Source: Clostridia bacterium UC5.1-1E11 (GTDB taxonomy: Bacteria; Bacillota; Clostridia; Oscillospirales; Acutalibacteraceae). From it: a DNA stretch of 40,791 nt. The stretch covers positions 1-40,791 of the forward strand of contig BCAA01000020.1 in assembly GCA_001305115.1 (NCBI GenBank), given 5' to 3'. Each line of letters begins with the position of its first letter. The stretch's first letter is position 1. The notes below the pieces were generated by a model. It was given only the letters and a program-made list of their open reading frames with translations. It was not told where the DNA came from and ran no database searches. Below are positions 1 to 8,815 of the stretch, one piece after another. A program made the position numbers and the translations under genes.

Positions 1-1
1 C

Positions 2-117
2 GCCGTAGGCGCGAAAGGCGCTGTGCGTCCACTGGGCTAGGGCATAGGCGTCTACACTACTCTGCCGGGTTCAGAATTCAGAATGCGGTGGAACACTGTA
101 CGGTAACCATTGGTTAA
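2..117 (+). pseudogene. degenerate 3' end of a secreted-protein gene (same C-terminal domain as the 2000-8599 protein)
   Basis: Frame 2 reads AVGAKGAVRPLG, a stop at 38-40, then GIGVYTTLPG. After a frameshift near 75-88, frame 1 reads VEHCTVTIG and a stop at 115-117. This matches the end of the large secreted protein downstream, whose last residues run AVGVPGSSTGVYTTMPG...KHCAVTIA. The nucleotide match is also clear: positions 44-70 align with 8533-8562, and 91-117 with the last codons before 8599. The in-frame stop and frameshift show the copy is broken. The rest of the gene, if present, lies upstream of the window. This is seen directly; that a paralogous gene sat here is inference. Confidence 0.6.
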
Positions 118-192
118 AGGTCAGACCAGTTTCGGAAGGCATGAGAGTATTTACCGTTCGATCAGATATCCAAGATGGCCGTATGAAATGTT

Positions 193-219
193 GTAGGCGC
201 GAAAGACACTGTATGTCCA
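193..219 (+). repeat. second degenerate copy of the C-terminal-domain tail
   Basis: These 27 bases match positions 5-31 at 23 of 27 places (GTAGGCGCGAAAG, then a diverged half ending GTCCA). The preceding 30 bases can be aligned with gaps to the QDYYFRIYAVG codons of the large secreted protein. It looks like a second, more decayed remnant of the same domain end. No open frame survives. Confidence 0.4.
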
Positions 220-295
220 GCGCGCATTCTCAGGAAGAGTCGTACGGATAGGAAGATCGTATAGGATACAGCCTGATGAATACAGGATAGGAAAG

Positions 296-331
296 AAGGC
301 CTCCAGTCCGAAAGGTCTGGAGACCTTTTTC
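296..331 (+). terminator. Rho-independent terminator (plus strand)
   Basis: The arms AAGGCCTCCAG (296-306) and CTGGAGACCTT (317-327) pair with one mismatch around a 10-base loop and run into a T tract. It would end transcription of whatever gene left the 3' remnants at the window start. Confidence 0.6.
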
Positions 332-446
332 TAAGTAAAATTATATACAATAGCAGCTTTTTCCGAGGAAGAGACCTCTGTTTGAAAAAGGAACCTTGTT
401 CCAAAAATTACCATCTCTGAAAGAGCCGTATGATCCGCAAAGATCA

Positions 447-475
447 TTGAAATCCATGTATAGATATGCTATGAT
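447..475 (+). promoter_or_regulatory. sigma-A-type promoter of the XRE regulator at 550
   Basis: TTGAAA (447-452), a 17-base spacer and TATGAT (470-475) lie about 75 bases upstream of the start codon. The predicted leader is about 65 nt and contains a small hairpin at 508-529. Confidence 0.55.
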
Positions 476-507
476 AATTTTGTAACAATTATGGAAAAAT
501 GCAGAGC

Positions 508-529
508 ACCGCTGAGTTGGTACAGCGGT
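508..529 (+). promoter_or_regulatory. leader hairpin just before the ribosome site
   Basis: ACCGCTG (508-514) and CAGCGGT (523-529) form a perfect 7-bp stem with an 8-base loop. It ends a few bases before the GGAAGGA ribosome site (533-539) of the regulator at 550, so it could modulate translation. No effect is demonstrated. Confidence 0.35.
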
Positions 530-549
530 TTTGGAAGGATGGAATACAA

Positions 550-894
550 ATGGAAGTCGGAAAACGCATCAGAGCATTGCGTACTGCGAAAGGTCTTACC
601 CAAGAGGAGCTTGGAAAGCTACTTGGGGTAAAGAAGGCTGCTGTACAAAAGTATGAAAACGGAAGCGTGGAGAATTTAAAGCGAGCAACCGTTCTCAAAC
701 TAGCAGAAATTTTCGATGTATCTCCTTCATATCTGATGGGATTTGATGAGATTGAAACCGCAAAATCGGAAAAGCTTGAGGGAATTTATCTCAATTTGGC
801 GAGAACTGCACAGGATTTGGCTTTAGACCCTGATGATTTGGAATTGATTATGCAGACCGTTGCACAGCTGAAACGGCGAAATGAGCGGTCGTGA
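550..894 (+). CDS. XRE-family transcriptional regulator
   Basis: This 114-residue protein has an N-terminal Cro/C1-type helix-turn-helix at about residues 5-60. The core reads RALRTAKGLTQEELGKLLG, followed by a recognition-helix region with VKKAAVQKYENG and a typical FDVSPSYLMGFDE end. The acidic C-terminal 45 residues contain a short helix and no known effector domain. An in-frame ATG at 499 exists, but 550 is preceded by GGAAGGA at a good distance and starts at the usual family N-terminus, so I chose 550. It probably binds DNA as a dimer. The target is unknown; its own promoter and the neighbouring immunity-like genes are candidates. Family call is secure, role unknown. Confidence 0.85.
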   Translation: MEVGKRIRALRTAKGLTQEELGKLLGVKKAAVQKYENGSVENLKRATVLKLAEIFDVSPSYLMGFDEIETAKSEKLEGIYLNLARTAQDLALDPDDLELIMQTVAQLKRRNERS

Positions 895-924
895 AACAGA
901 CATAAAGACATACAGTAACAATTG

Positions 925-963
925 AAACGCCGCCGGATCGAGTCCAACTCGTCCGGCGGCGTT
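925..963. terminator. bidirectional hairpin between convergent regulators
   Basis: A GC-rich stem AAACGCCGCCGGA-CGAG pairs with CTCG-TCCGGCGGCGTTT with a single bulge. It lies between the plus-strand regulator ending at 894 and the minus-strand repressor ending at 1018, so it can serve both. The U tracts are short. Confidence 0.6.
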
Positions 964-1017
964 TGTATATACTTTTTGTCAGGAATGAGAGGGCTTTACC
1001 ACCTGGAATAGTCCTCT

Positions 1018-1347
1018 TTACTTATTTTGTAGTTCGGCCAATTTTTTGACGAAATCCAAAGCAAAATCTTGGAATTCCGGCTGTAAGGATTGAAAAATCT
1101 TCGACATTTGTTTTAGTTTTGGATTATTTAAGGGACTTTCGTCTGTCTGGTATCCGGTTTCCCAAAGGGTGTCTAGGGATACCCCCAACGCTTTCGCAAT
1201 GGAAATACTTTGGCGTCCTCTTGGTTCCTTTTTACCCTTTAGATAGTCCGAGATAGCAGCTTCGCTCAATCCAGTTGCTCGTGCCAAATCGACAGCTTTG
1301 AGTCCTTTTTGAGAAAGAATTTCCTTTAACTTATTTGCAAAAGCCAT
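1018..1347 (-). CDS. phage-type XRE repressor (CI-like)
   Basis: This 109-residue protein has an N-terminal helix-turn-helix: LSQKGLKAVDLARATGLSEA, then AISDYLKGKKEPRGRQSISIAKALGVSLDTLW. A short helical tail (LQPEFQDFALDFVKKLAEL) probably dimerises. It lacks a LexA-type protease domain. It is transcribed away from the small Cro-like gene at 1470. The shared 122-bp intergenic region contains three related palindromes, the classic layout of a lysogeny or ICE immunity switch. The minus-strand ribosome site AGAGGTG precedes the ATG. Palindrome O1 (1371-1386) would lie between a weak -35 (TTGCAA) and -10 (TAAGAT) of its own promoter, suggesting autoregulation. Family is sure; the switch role is inferred from layout. 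Confidence 0.85.
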   Translation of the reverse strand: MAFANKLKEILSQKGLKAVDLARATGLSEAAISDYLKGKKEPRGRQSISIAKALGVSLDTLWETGYQTDESPLNNPKLKQMSKIFQSLQPEFQDFALDFVKKLAELQNK

Positions 1348-1370
1348 ATATTCACCTCTTTTTAAATAAT

Positions 1371-1386
1371 CTTAACATATGTTAAG
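1371..1386. promoter_or_regulatory. operator O1 (perfect palindrome)
   Basis: CTTAACATATGTTAAG is a perfect 16-bp palindrome, flanked by AT/AT that extends the symmetry. It sits upstream of the repressor gene at 1347 and shares its half-site CTTAAC/GTTAAG with O3. Confidence 0.75.
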
Positions 1387-1403
1387 ATTATTTGCAATAA
1401 GTA

Positions 1404-1432
1404 TTGACATTATTAACTTAAGTGAATATAAT
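1404..1432 (+). promoter_or_regulatory. consensus promoter of the Cro-like gene
   Basis: TTGACA (1404-1409), 17 bases, TATAAT (1427-1432): a perfect sigma-A consensus in the direction of the gene at 1470. The spacer contains the degenerate operator O2, and O3 lies just downstream over the ribosome site, so a bound repressor would shut it off. Confidence 0.8.
1412..1427. promoter_or_regulatory. operator O2 (degenerate copy)
   Basis: ATTAACTTAAGTGAAT matches the O1 palindrome at 11 of 16 positions and keeps the TTAAC half. It sits between the -35 and -10 of the Cro-like gene's promoter, as expected of a lower-affinity middle operator. Confidence 0.5.
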
Positions 1433-1441
1433 ATAGAGGAA

Positions 1442-1457
1442 CTTAACAAATGTTAAG
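1442..1457. promoter_or_regulatory. operator O3 (near-perfect palindrome)
   Basis: CTTAACAAATGTTAAG differs from O1 by one central base. Its right end overlaps the AAGGAGG ribosome site of the gene at 1470. Confidence 0.75.
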
Positions 1458-1469
1458 GAGGCGATCGAA

Positions 1470-1694
1470 ATGGTATATCCTTTCAAATATCCAATGTTAT
1501 ATGGAGAATTAGCAATGCAGGGAAAGACCAAAAAAGATCTAGCGAAGTTTTTACATATTACTATGGCTGGCTTAAGATATAGACAAAGTATAAAGACAAG
1601 GGGAGACTTTCGTGGGGAAGAAATGCGGGCAGCATCAATTTATTTAGGAAAGTCAGTGGATTACTTATTTAGTATTGATAAAGACGATCTGTAA
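1470..1694 (+). CDS. small Cro-like DNA-binding protein
   Basis: This 74-residue protein starts at an ATG eight bases after AAGGAGG. It has a compact helix-turn-helix look: LYGELAMQGKTKKDLAKFLH (about residues 11-30), MAGLRYRQ as recognition helix, and ending with AASIYLGKSVDYLFSIDK, the XRE-type closing helix. It is divergent from the repressor at 1018-1347 behind a consensus promoter and three operators, which fits a Cro-type antagonist in a phage or ICE switch. No other phage genes follow, so the switch appears orphaned. Function is inferred from layout and fold pattern. Confidence 0.7.
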   Translation: MVYPFKYPMLYGELAMQGKTKKDLAKFLHITMAGLRYRQSIKTRGDFRGEEMRAASIYLGKSVDYLFSIDKDDL

Positions 1695-1999
1695 ACGGAA
1701 ATTCATATAACTTTAAGACCAGAGAATTAAATCATTAAATTGTAGAATGGATACGATCTACTATAGAAAGTGGTAATTAATGCCATAGAACATATTTAAT
1801 TTCACAATATAGAATCAATATTCTAATAAATTTATATATAATATTTAAATATAAAACCAAGAGGGGAATAAAATTATACAAAATTGCAGATGTACGCTGA
1901 ACGAAACTTTTTTCGTGGGGGTTCTGATAGAAGGAAGGTGAAATAGTAGGGAATAAGACTTAACAGTTGGATCATTGGATTTGGAAGAGGAGTGATTAT

Positions 2000-4900
2000 G
2001 TGAAAAGGTTATGTAGAAAAGTAGCAGCTTTGACATTGAGCGCAGTTATGGCGGTATCTATGGGAACGTCCGGTGCAATGGCGCAGACAATGGAGCCGGT
2101 TTTAACAACGCTCACAGTTGATACAAGTACCCACGGAGCTTTCCAAGGCGCTTATGGCGGGGATGGTTATATCCTCCCGGCCTACTATGGTGACAATTCA
2201 TCCGGAATGACGGCCTACGACGCACTTCCCAGCTATGTGGACGACATTACATACAGCTATGAAGCACGCCATGGCACATGGTTGAAATCCGGTGCGCAGG
2301 CGGAGGCGATGCTTGCCGTCGGCGAGGACGAGCCCCGTCTTGGCTATATCTTTGATGATGAATGTCTAACCGTACACGTTGATGTCAATGATGATGTGAT
2401 GCACACCATCAGCCTGTATGCTGCAGAAGGGCAAAACCGCGAGCAAAGCTATCAGTTCTTTGATGCGGAAACAGGCGAGGCAATTTCCGATAAGGTCACC
2501 ATTTCTGATTTTGCGAGTGGGCAGTATGTATCGGGGGCTTTTAGCGGTGATATTGACGTTGTTATCCAAAATGAAAACATTGTAGAATTGGTGACGAACT
2601 CGGTAATCAGCGGTATCTTTTTTGACAATAAGGTTTACGAAGAGGAACCCGTCCGTTGGATCAATGTGAGCGCGCCGGATGGACGCGATACATTTGACCA
2701 AGAGGAATTTCCTATCCAGATGACGGCAGAGGTTGCCCCTTCTTATGCGGCAAACAAAGAGGTTTCTTGGAGTGTAGAGCCTTTGGAGGTGGAAGGCGAC
2801 GGCAAAGCTACCATTACGGAGGACGGGAAACTGACAATTGAAGATGCCGGAATTTATGTGGTAACCGCAGAAGCGAAGGATGGTTCCGAGGTCAAAGGAA
2901 GTTGCACCATCAGTATGACACCCGGGGATGCAGAGGCGTGGACTGTGGATGCAGAGACGCGTGGAAATTGGATTGACCAATATGGGGCGGATGGTTATGT
3001 GCTGAATGCATGGGGAGATAATGCCACCGACATAGAAAATCTTCCCTATTATGTGGATTCCATCTCCTATGGAACGGAAGACCGCAATGGAAACTATTTG
3101 GCAAAGACTGGAACGGCGGATACGCTTCCGGATGGACTCCCGAATCCAGAGGATAGCGAAGATACCCGAAAGATTTCCTATCGCTTTGACGACAAATGTC
3201 TGACGGTCAAAATCCGTGTAAATGACAATGATACGCACAAGGTGACCTTCTATGCTTTAGCAGAAAATGAAAACGGTAGAAAGGTGAGTTACCAGGCGTT
3301 TAAAGCGGACACGAAAATTCCCGTTTCACAAAAAATCGAAATCGAGAAACTATCTCAAGGGAAATATGTAACGGTAACCTTTGCCGGCTCGATTGACGTT
3401 GTGATTAATAATGAAAACTATTCACCGCTAAAGACAAACGCGGTAGTCAATGGTATTTTCTTTGATACTGACTACGGCGATGTAATCCCGGTGAAACGTT
3501 TGTCGATTGCCCCCGAGGATGGAGAGACTGTACGTCCAGAAACGGGAACCGTACAGATGATTGCAACAATCTATCCCACAACAGCGATGGATAAAACCAT
3601 CACTTGGTCAGTGGAACCCGAGGGGACGGACATTGCAGAGATCGATCAGAATGGTTTGCTTACCATTCACAAGAGCGGCAGTTTTAAGGTCTGCGCTGTG
3701 GCGAATGGCGGGGAAAATATCCGTGCAGAGGTCAGCTTTGCCAGTCTGGGCGATTTGGTTGTACCGGATCGAACCGAGATCTCTACGATAGGCGAACAAT
3801 TTGCCATGATTCAAAACAGCAAGGTTCGCGTCATCTATAATATGGAAACCGGCCGGTATTCCGCCTATGAACAGGAGAGCAGTTTGCCATATATCCTGAA
3901 CGCTTATACGCAAGTCAATGACGATAAGAGCATCGACGGGTATTCGTTCCGAATGGAAGAGGTAGCTGAAGACTCTGAAACAGTAAGAACCATGCGAATC
4001 ATCGGCGAAAAGGACGGTAAAAACAGCATTGTTTTGGATGTGACCCTGGAAGATGGCCGTGGAGAGATTATTCTGACGGCGGGAATCGTCAATACTTCCG
4101 GCGAAAAGGCCAAGCTGATGCAGATGTATCCTTTGGTGGCCAATTATGCGAACGGCGGCGGTATATTTGTAGGCCCCGATCCAGAAGAAGATCACGTTTT
4201 GCTGACCGGCGAAGGAAACTGGACCGTTCCGCGTCTGATTGACGGTGTGAATGCAACGTCCAAAAACAATACATTGATTTCTTATCGTGACAATCCAGCT
4301 AAAGAAAGCTTTGTGATCGGCGGACTGACTACCTACGAATTCCAAAACACCATCGATACAGCTTATCATACGGGCACGGCCTTGGATAACAATGGCCGTA
4401 AAGGGATCGATGCAAAAATTCGCATTTATGACAATACGGGTAAACTGGTGGACGAGGACCAGCTCTATATGGGCGACAAGGCGATGGTGAATTTCACAGA
4501 AAAGAACCCCTACACCGCTTTGGAGGCCTATGCGGACAAACAGGCAGATGCCATGCATGTCGATTTGATCGACTTTGACCCATACTATTACGAATGCCTC
4601 TGGTATGTCAACTGGCTGACGCCTGGCGCTAACAATGCGGACTTTGCGGTGCAGGAGGTCAAAGACCTGGTGGACCGCGGGGTATCCAATTATGCAATTC
4701 CGAACCTGCGTGTGGAACCGGACAGCTATGTCAATCCAAACGAGCAGCTCTGGTGGGATGACGAACATTGGAAAGAGTTTGGACATATGACGGACAATTA
4801 TCCGACCATCGCAGATTGGAACAAGGCGATGAACGAGGCCGGCGGCGAGGGCGGCTTGTATATGCAGGCCTCCTATCGTTCGGATGATTACTGTGAGCAG

Positions 4901-7900
4901 TATCCTGGACATATGCTGTACAACGATCCCAATGAGGGGCCGGACTATACCGATCCAGATTTTATTGCTCATATGGAGGATGTTTACACGAACATTAAAA
5001 ACTCGGGCATTCGTTCTCTATTCTTTGACTATGCAGGCCAGTATCACGGGACAAGTGGCGGATACCTGCTGGATAAGACAGGCGGTTTTGAGGACCCATA
5101 TGCAACAGCGGTTTCTGCATACCGCAATATCTTCGCCTTGCCGAAGAAATTCGTAGGCCCGGACATCCGCATTACGGAAAATTCCTGGGAATACAGCGGT
5201 TCCGATTTGGCCATTGGTTTGATCGACATTCAGCGCACCATTGGCGACAACAACGCATTTACACCGGAAATGACCCGCATGAGTTCCTACCAGTGGTACC
5301 GGCATAGAACCACAAAGCTTCTGTATCCGGACGTTAAGGTGTTCAGCGATGCCGATCTGGACTTACGCCGTGCAGAGATTACGGGTACCGCCTTCTTCTT
5401 TGGAAAGATGACCATTGGAGAGAGTGTCACCCGCATGGACGATCAGAAAATTCGTGACATTGGTAAGTCCGTTCCATTCCCGATCAACGGTATCACTGCC
5501 CGTCCGGTTGGTCTATTCGAATTGGGCAGCAATTTACCAGTAGTTTACGATTATAAGTTCGATTCCGACTACGACGATCATATTCTCCTGTTCTGGAATC
5601 AGACAGACCGTGCGCAAACCATCAGCGCTGATCTGGGTGAAGATATTGCGTTTGGCGGTATTGGCCTTGATCCTGAGAAGGAGTATGAAGTGTGGGATTT
5701 CTGGAACTGGAATTATATTGGTCGGTATCAGGGAAGCGACATCCTCTCACAGAAGGTTCGCAAGAACGAGATGCGCACGATGGCTGTCCGTGAAGTACGG
5801 GAGGACCCATTTGTGCTTTCCACAAACCGTCACCTCCTGCAGGGCGACTTTGATGTGAAGAACGTTCAGTATGATGCAGATTCCAAGACTCTGTCGGGTA
5901 CGTTTGAAATTGTTGGGAACGATCCTTACAAGGCAATCATTCCGCTGGATGATCATCAGTTGATTGCAAAGGAACTCCAAGTGGACAATGCAGAGGTCGT
6001 TTCCAGCTTTGTACAGAGCCCGTTTGGCAATTATGTCGAGTTGAGTATGGATGCGGAAGAAAATCAGACGGTCAACTGGACCCTGACATTTGAAGAAGGG
6101 GAACTGGAACCAGACACAGAGGCTCCGACAGATGTAAAAGATCTGCACGCTTCTGCGGACGAGGCCGGCGTGGTGACGTTGGATTGGACTGCATGTACCG
6201 ACAATAGCGGCTTTGTACAGTACAATGTATATGGCTCCGAAGAGGAAACCTTTGCGTTAAACGATGATACATTGCTCATCAATACAAAAACCAACACCTT
6301 TACAGATGATTTTGCGCATGATGGAGATTTCTATTATGTAGTTCAAGCAGTGGATGCCTCTGGAAATGCAAGTGAACCCGCAAAGGTACGTACAAATTCT
6401 GTGGTAGAAGCAGTGGATTTGAGCATTCTGACAGCGACAGCAGGAAATAGCAATTCGTCGAGTGAGGATGCCTCAAAAGTACTCGATAATGATACCAGCA
6501 CGATTTGGCATACCGACTGGGATGGCATATCCAGGGATCAGCAGTGGATTGACATCCACTTTGCAACTCCTACCGAAGTGAACACTTACCGGTATTTACC
6601 GCGTTCTGGGGCTGGCAACGGCACGGTGAAGCAATATGAACTTTATGCTAGCATGGACAATGGAGCCACTTATGAAAAGGTCGCCGAGGGGACCTGGGAG
6701 GCGGTAGATGGATGGAAAGAGGCCACCTTCCCCACCATGACGGTTACCAATCTCAAGTTGATGTCCATCGATTCGGTTGGAAATTATTCCTCTGCGGCAG
6801 AGATTCGCGCCTTAAATATTGCCGGTATTTCAGAGGTAGAAATGCGGGAGGAGAATGTGCAGCTTTCGGTTGGTGATACGTATGCCCTACAGGCAGATGT
6901 ATACCCGACGAACCACAGCGATGCAGCGTTGACCTGGACTTCCTCGAACCCAGAGGTTGCCACCGTTGATTCGGAGGGCGTTGTGGTTGCTTTGAAAGAT
7001 GGTACGGCGACCATCACTGCGCAGGTCAATGGGACAGAACTTCTGACAAGGTGTGAGGTTGACGTTGGCACATTGACGCCAGAGAGCCACCTTTTGAGCG
7101 TCCTTTACACCAAGAATGCAAACCTATCGGTCAATGATGAAACGCAGCATATTGCAGATTTGCTTGGTAAATACGAAGCAGAGGTTATGGGCGGCGATGA
7201 ACTCCAACTTGTATTTGTTCCTTCTGTGGAAGGAAGGACGTTTGCGGATGTACAGGTGAACGGAAAGCCTGCCGAATTTGATGTGGATGGTTTTACGTAT
7301 CTGTTGACCATGCCCAATAAAGACACCACCATTCAGATCCACTTTGCCACCGTATACAAAGGAACCCTCGATCAGACCATTCAATACGCAGAGAGCGAGA
7401 ATATCAAAGCGCAAGTGGACGAAGCGGTTCCTGTGGTGCAGAAGGCTTTTGACAAAGCGCTAAGTGCCGCAAAAGAAGTCTACGCGGAAAAAACGGCTAC
7501 CCAGGAAGAGATTGACAAAGCATGGTCGGATTTGATCAATGTATTGCATCTTTTGGAATTTAAACCGGGCGACAAGAGTGCCCTGGAAATGGACGTGGAA
7601 CTTGCTAAGATGATTGAAGCAGAGTTCTTTACAGAAACCAGCTACCAGGTATTGCAAGATGCCATTGCAGATGCAGAGGCTGTTCTAGCCAATGAAAATG
7701 CAATGGAGGATAGCATCTCAGAGGCCCAGGATGCATTGCGCAAGGCAATGGAGGAGCTCCAGTATAAGGCGGACCGGAGCCAACTGGACGTATTGTTGGT
7801 AGAAGCACAGGCAATCTTCGATCATGCAGATGCTTATGTCAATCAAGGTTGGGACGACCTTCGTGTAGCATATGAGGCAGCGCTTGCAATTACAGAGGAA

Positions 7901-8599
7901 TCGGAGCAGAATTCTGTTGACGAGGCGGCGAGCGCATTGGCGCGCGCAATTGCGAATATGCGCTTGAAGGCAGATAAATCGCAGCTGCAGGCAGAAGTCC
8001 AGCGCGCGGATCAAATCGATCGTTCCCTCTATACAAAAGAGAGCGTCCGTGTTTTGGAACGCGCATTGGAAAATGCCAATGCTTTGTTGGACAGAGACGA
8101 CCTTAGTGAGGACGATCAGAAGGTTGTAGATGACGGAACAAAGGCTTTGACTGCCGCGATTGGCGCCCTCGTTGCCATTGAGAAAGACAACGAGAACCAT
8201 CAAAGCGGGAATAATGGCTCCAGCAGCCACAAGGGGAGTTCTTCCTCTGGAAAGAAGGCCGTGGGCAATACAAGCGGCGCGGGTACTGCGATTGCAGTCC
8301 TTTCCAGTGCATCCAATGTAACGCAGAAGGTTTCTGTGGTATCCGATACGACGGTTCCTTTCACAATGAAGCGGGGCAGCGCCTATTGCTTTAAGATGAC
8401 GGTGGTCAATGGAAGCGACGTAGTTCCGAACTTTACCGTGGGGAATAGCGCTGTTCTTAAGACACAGTTTGTAGCAAAGAAGGGCCAAGACTATTACTTC
8501 CGTATTTATGCAGTAGGTGTGCCGGGCAGCAGCACAGGCGTCTATACAACCATGCCCGGTGAGGCAGCACAGAAACATTGTGCAGTGACCATCGCATAA
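2000..8599 (+). CDS. large secreted multidomain glycoside hydrolase-like protein
   Basis: I take GTG 2000 as the start: AGAGGAG lies 8 bases upstream and a signal peptide follows at once (MKRLCRKVAALTLSAVMAVS, cleavage near AMA-Q29), whereas the ATG at 1967 lacks a ribosome site. Rough layout of the 2199 residues: a module with GAYGGDGY (37-214), an Ig-like domain (217-310), a second module with GNWIDQYGADGY (314-494), a second Ig-like domain (497-584), a beta-rich region then a barrel-like catalytic region (585-1150), a beta domain (1150-1370), fibronectin III (1372-1470), F5/8 type C/CBM32 (1471-1607), Big_2 (1607-1690), a beta repeat (1692-1784), about four FIVAR repeats (1785-2062), a Ser/Gly linker, and a C-terminal beta domain (2103-2199). 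SLFFDYAG with Asp1010 resembles the nucleophile strand of clan GH-D (alpha-galactosidase-like); the exact family is uncertain. No LPXTG is present. Host or mucin glycan degradation is inferred from the domains. Confidence 0.85.
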   Translation: MKRLCRKVAALTLSAVMAVSMGTSGAMAQTMEPVLTTLTVDTSTHGAFQGAYGGDGYILPAYYGDNSSGMTAYDALPSYVDDITYSYEARHGTWLKSGAQAEAMLAVGEDEPRLGYIFDDECLTVHVDVNDDVMHTISLYAAEGQNREQSYQFFDAETGEAISDKVTISDFASGQYVSGAFSGDIDVVIQNENIVELVTNSVISGIFFDNKVYEEEPVRWINVSAPDGRDTFDQEEFPIQMTAEVAPSYAANKEVSWSVEPLEVEGDGKATITEDGKLTIEDAGIYVVTAEAKDGSEVKGSCTISMTPGDAEAWTVDAETRGNWIDQYGADGYVLNAWGDNATDIENLPYYVDSISYGTEDRNGNYLAKTGTADTLPDGLPNPEDSEDTRKISYRFDDKCLTVKIRVNDNDTHKVTFYALAENENGRKVSYQAFKADTKIPVSQKIEIEKLSQGKYVTVTFAGSIDVVINNENYSPLKTNAVVNGIFFDTDYGDVIPVKRLSIAPEDGETVRPETGTVQMIATIYPTTAMDKTITWSVEPEGTDIAEIDQNGLLTIHKSGSFKVCAVANGGENIRAEVSFASLGDLVVPDRTEISTIGEQFAMIQNSKVRVIYNMETGRYSAYEQESSLPYILNAYTQVNDDKSIDGYSFRMEEVAEDSETVRTMRIIGEKDGKNSIVLDVTLEDGRGEIILTAGIVNTSGEKAKLMQMYPLVANYANGGGIFVGPDPEEDHVLLTGEGNWTVPRLIDGVNATSKNNTLISYRDNPAKESFVIGGLTTYEFQNTIDTAYHTGTALDNNGRKGIDAKIRIYDNTGKLVDEDQLYMGDKAMVNFTEKNPYTALEAYADKQADAMHVDLIDFDPYYYECLWYVNWLTPGANNADFAVQEVKDLVDRGVSNYAIPNLRVEPDSYVNPNEQLWWDDEHWKEFGHMTDNYPTIADWNKAMNEAGGEGGLYMQASYRSDDYCEQYPGHMLYNDPNEGPDYTDPDFIAHMEDVYTNIKNSGIRSLFFDYAGQYHGTSGGYLLDKTGGFEDPYATAVSAYRNIFALPKKFVGPDIRITENSWEYSGSDLAIGLIDIQRTIGDNNAFTPEMTRMSSYQWYRHRTTKLLYPDVKVFSDADLDLRRAEITGTAFFFGKMTIGESVTRMDDQKIRDIGKSVPFPINGITARPVGLFELGSNLPVVYDYKFDSDYDDHILLFWNQTDRAQTISADLGEDIAFGGIGLDPEKEYEVWDFWNWNYIGRYQGSDILSQKVRKNEMRTMAVREVREDPFVLSTNRHLLQGDFDVKNVQYDADSKTLSGTFEIVGNDPYKAIIPLDDHQLIAKELQVDNAEVVSSFVQSPFGNYVELSMDAEENQTVNWTLTFEEGELEPDTEAPTDVKDLHASADEAGVVTLDWTACTDNSGFVQYNVYGSEEETFALNDDTLLINTKTNTFTDDFAHDGDFYYVVQAVDASGNASEPAKVRTNSVVEAVDLSILTATAGNSNSSSEDASKVLDNDTSTIWHTDWDGISRDQQWIDIHFATPTEVNTYRYLPRSGAGNGTVKQYELYASMDNGATYEKVAEGTWEAVDGWKEATFPTMTVTNLKLMSIDSVGNYSSAAEIRALNIAGISEVEMREENVQLSVGDTYALQADVYPTNHSDAALTWTSSNPEVATVDSEGVVVALKDGTATITAQVNGTELLTRCEVDVGTLTPESHLLSVLYTKNANLSVNDETQHIADLLGKYEAEVMGGDELQLVFVPSVEGRTFADVQVNGKPAEFDVDGFTYLLTMPNKDTTIQIHFATVYKGTLDQTIQYAESENIKAQVDEAVPVVQKAFDKALSAAKEVYAEKTATQEEIDKAWSDLINVLHLLEFKPGDKSALEMDVELAKMIEAEFFTETSYQVLQDAIADAEAVLANENAMEDSISEAQDALRKAMEELQYKADRSQLDVLLVEAQAIFDHADAYVNQGWDDLRVAYEAALAITEESEQNSVDEAASALARAIANMRLKADKSQLQAEVQRADQIDRSLYTKESVRVLERALENANALLDRDDLSEDDQKVVDDGTKALTAAIGALVAIEKDNENHQSGNNGSSSHKGSSSSGKKAVGNTSGAGTAIAVLSSASNVTQKVSVVSDTTVPFTMKRGSAYCFKMTVVNGSDVVPNFTVGNSAVLKTQFVAKKGQDYYFRIYAVGVPGSSTGVYTTMPGEAAQKHCAVTIA

Positions 8600-8748
8600 G
8601 AACAGGAAACGCAGTCAAAAGGATAACGAGGGAGGAGTTGGTTTTCTTTTCGAGGCTCTTGTACCAGAGAAGAACCCCCTTCCCCTTGTAATCCTGTTAC
8701 GAGGAGCTTTTTGACGGGATGTCGTAAATAGCAAAAGCAATACAAAAT

Positions 8749-8785
8749 AGACCCCCTGCTATGCAAACCGCATAGCAGGGGGTCT
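8749..8785. terminator. strong bidirectional terminator
   Basis: AGACCCCCTGCTATGC and its exact complement GCATAGCAGGGGGTCT enclose a 5-base loop, with short T tracts on both sides. It separates the plus-strand secreted protein from the last gene of the minus-strand Ter operon. The 8600-8748 stretch holds nothing else I recognise. Confidence 0.85.
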
Positions 8786-8815
8786 TTCCATAAACCTGTA
8801 AAAAGCGCAATCGGG

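Noticed and set aside
1967..1999. ATG 1967 as start of the large secreted protein
   Set aside because: It has no ribosome site and would put 11 residues before the signal peptide; GTG 2000 has AGAGGAG at ideal spacing.
2366..8578. Long minus-strand open frames (up to 454 codons) opposite the secreted-protein gene
   Set aside because: They are antisense to a continuous, domain-rich plus-strand gene, have no ribosome sites and show no recognisable protein pattern.
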